From NCBI GenBank assembly GCA_021781575.1, contig JAJXWP010000006.1, positions 1 through 64,000 on the forward strand: 64,000 bases of DNA, read 5' to 3'. Made by a program: the position numbers and the translations under genes. Position 1 is the first letter of the stretch, and every line of letters begins with the position of its first letter. A model generated the notes under the pieces. The model was given only the letters and a program-made list of their open reading frames with translations. It was not told the origin of the DNA and ran no database searches. The DNA is from Pseudomonadota bacterium. GTDB lineage: Bacteria; Pseudomonadota; Alphaproteobacteria; Rhodospirillales; Magnetospirillaceae. Shown one piece after another: positions 63,114 to 64,000 of the stretch.

Positions 63114-63671
63114 TCAGGCGCCGCCGAGGGCTCGCAAGAACACCAGCCGCGCCGCGCCGTAAGTCCGCTCGTCGGCGATCGCCAGGCCGGCGACGGGCGA
63201 GGCGAAGGGCTCGCCGGCGGCCACTTCGACCACCACCAGCGCGTCGGCGGCCAGCCAGCCTTGCGCCTGCAGGGCGGCCAGCGCCGGTCGGGCCAGGCCG
63301 CTCTTGTAGGGCGGGTCCATCAGCACCAACCGGCAGGGCGTCGGTGCCTTGGGCGGCTTGGTGGCGTCCAGGCGCTGCACCGTCACCTGGTCGAGCACCC
63401 CCAGTTTTTTGGCATTGGCGAAGATGACGGCCAGGGCCGCGCCGTCGGATTCCATGAAGGTGACATGGCCGGCGCCGCGCGACAGCGCCTCGAAACCCAG
63501 GGCGCCCGAACCGGCGAAGGCGTCGAGGACCCGCTCGCCCGCCAGGCTGGGCGCCCCATGGGCGATGATGTTGAACAGGGCTTCGCGGACGCGGTCGGCG
63601 GTGGGGCGGGTCTGCGGCCCGGAGGGGGCCTGCAACACCCGGCCCCTATGACGGCCGGCGACGATGCGCAT
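63114..63671 (-). CDS. rsmD: 16S rRNA (guanine966-N2)-methyltransferase
   Basis: This 185-residue methyltransferase has the RsmD opening MRIVAGRHRGR, the SAM-binding DAFAGSGALGFEALSRGA, and the catalytic LMDPPYKSG. ATG 63671 follows AAGGAAAA. It modifies the small-subunit rRNA during assembly. It overlaps the end of the preceding pseudouridine synthase gene by 26 bases. Confidence 0.93.
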   Translation of the reverse strand: MRIVAGRHRGRVLQAPSGPQTRPTADRVREALFNIIAHGAPSLAGERVLDAFAGSGALGFEALSRGAGHVTFMESDGAALAVIFANAKKLGVLDQVTVQRLDATKPPKAPTPCRLVLMDPPYKSGLARPALAALQAQGWLAADALVVVEVAAGEPFASPVAGLAIADERTYGAARLVFLRALGGA

Positions 63672-64000
63672 CGGGTTTTCCTTTGCCTTGCCGCTTGCCG
63701 CCCAGCTGTTCGGCAAGAACCCGGGCCGGCACTTCCTCGGCCTGCCCCGGCTCCAGCAGGCCCAGCTGGAACGGGCCGTAGGCGATGCGGATCAGCCGGC
63801 TGACCGTCCAGCCCAGATGCTCCATCACCCTGCGGATCTCCCGGTTCTTGCCTTCCTTCAGGCTGACCGTCAGCCAGGCGTTGGATCCCTGCTGGCGGTC
63901 GAGCACCGCCTTGATCGGGCCATAGGCCACGCCGTCGACCGTCAGCCCCCGCTCCAGGCCGGACAACTGGGCCGGATCGGGGGTGCCGTGAATGCGTACC
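63646..64000 (-). CDS. rluB: Ribosomal pseudouridine synthase RluB family (partial)
   Basis: This is the C-terminal 117 residues of an RsuA/RluB-type pseudouridine synthase, shown by SLKEGKNREIRRVMEHLGWTVSRLIRIAYGPFQLG. The frame remains open through 64000, so the N-terminal part, including the catalytic Asp, lies outside the window. A basic tail (GGKRQGKGKPDAHRRRPS) ends the protein. It overlaps rsmD by 26 bases. Confidence 0.88.
   Translation of the reverse strand, partial: VRIHGTPDPAQLSGLERGLTVDGVAYGPIKAVLDRQQGSNAWLTVSLKEGKNREIRRVMEHLGWTVSRLIRIAYGPFQLGLLEPGQAEEVPARVLAEQLGGKRQGKGKPDAHRRRPS

Overview
The window is GC-rich, densely coded DNA from an alphaproteobacterium. A member of the Rhodospirillales (Magnetospirillum/Phaeospirillum-like) is the best guess. 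The reasons are a RegB/RegA redox two-component pair, a narKGHJI respiratory nitrate reductase operon, several chemoreceptors, HD-GYP proteins and two Liv-type ABC importers dedicated to aromatic or acyl substrates. The assignment rests on gene content and codon usage only. No rRNA, tRNA, CRISPR array or complete insertion sequence was seen.

Region 1 (1-2.6 kb) holds the tail of an acidic protein, an RhlE-type RNA helicase with a long leader, and a broken histidine kinase.

Region 2 (2.7-11.6 kb) is a leftward operon. Two paralogous aldehyde dehydrogenases bracket a complete Liv-type importer (binding protein, two ATPases, two permeases). A divergent AraC-type regulator sits at its head. It looks like uptake and oxidation of an aromatic aldehyde or a precursor of one.

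Region 3 (11.7-23.7 kb) is a divergent regulon built around a MarR-type repressor. Leftward it encodes LivH, a LivM-LivG fusion, LivF, an acyl-CoA dehydrogenase and a thiolase. Rightward it encodes MarR, an enoyl-CoA hydratase, a feruloyl-CoA synthase-like ligase, an SDR 3-hydroxyacyl-CoA dehydrogenase and a binding protein. Together these give import, CoA activation and a full beta-oxidation turn, most likely for a phenylpropanoid such as ferulate, coumarate or a dihydro derivative. Three matching operator-like inverted repeats (GTTAT-N5-ATAAC core) lie in front of both arms.

Region 4 (24-32 kb) is sensory: a soluble chemoreceptor, a receiver/HD-GYP protein, a porin, RegB/RegA and a Crp/Fnr regulator. 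Region 5 (32.1-40.3 kb) is narK-narGHJI behind a perfect FNR-type box.

Region 6 (40.5-48.8 kb) has small lipoproteins, a split Aer-like PAS/chemoreceptor pair, DUF1345 and DUF4398/OmpA envelope proteins, an HtrA protease and a GAF/HD-GYP protein. Region 7 (48.9-64 kb) is mostly housekeeping: UbiD, PmbA, a lipid kinase, an LpxH-like phosphatase with a glycosyltransferase, Pgi, MutL, a cytochrome c, RsmD and RluB. It also holds an uncharacterised ABC/DUF3299/thioredoxin-like module and several intergenic repeat elements shared between distant sites.
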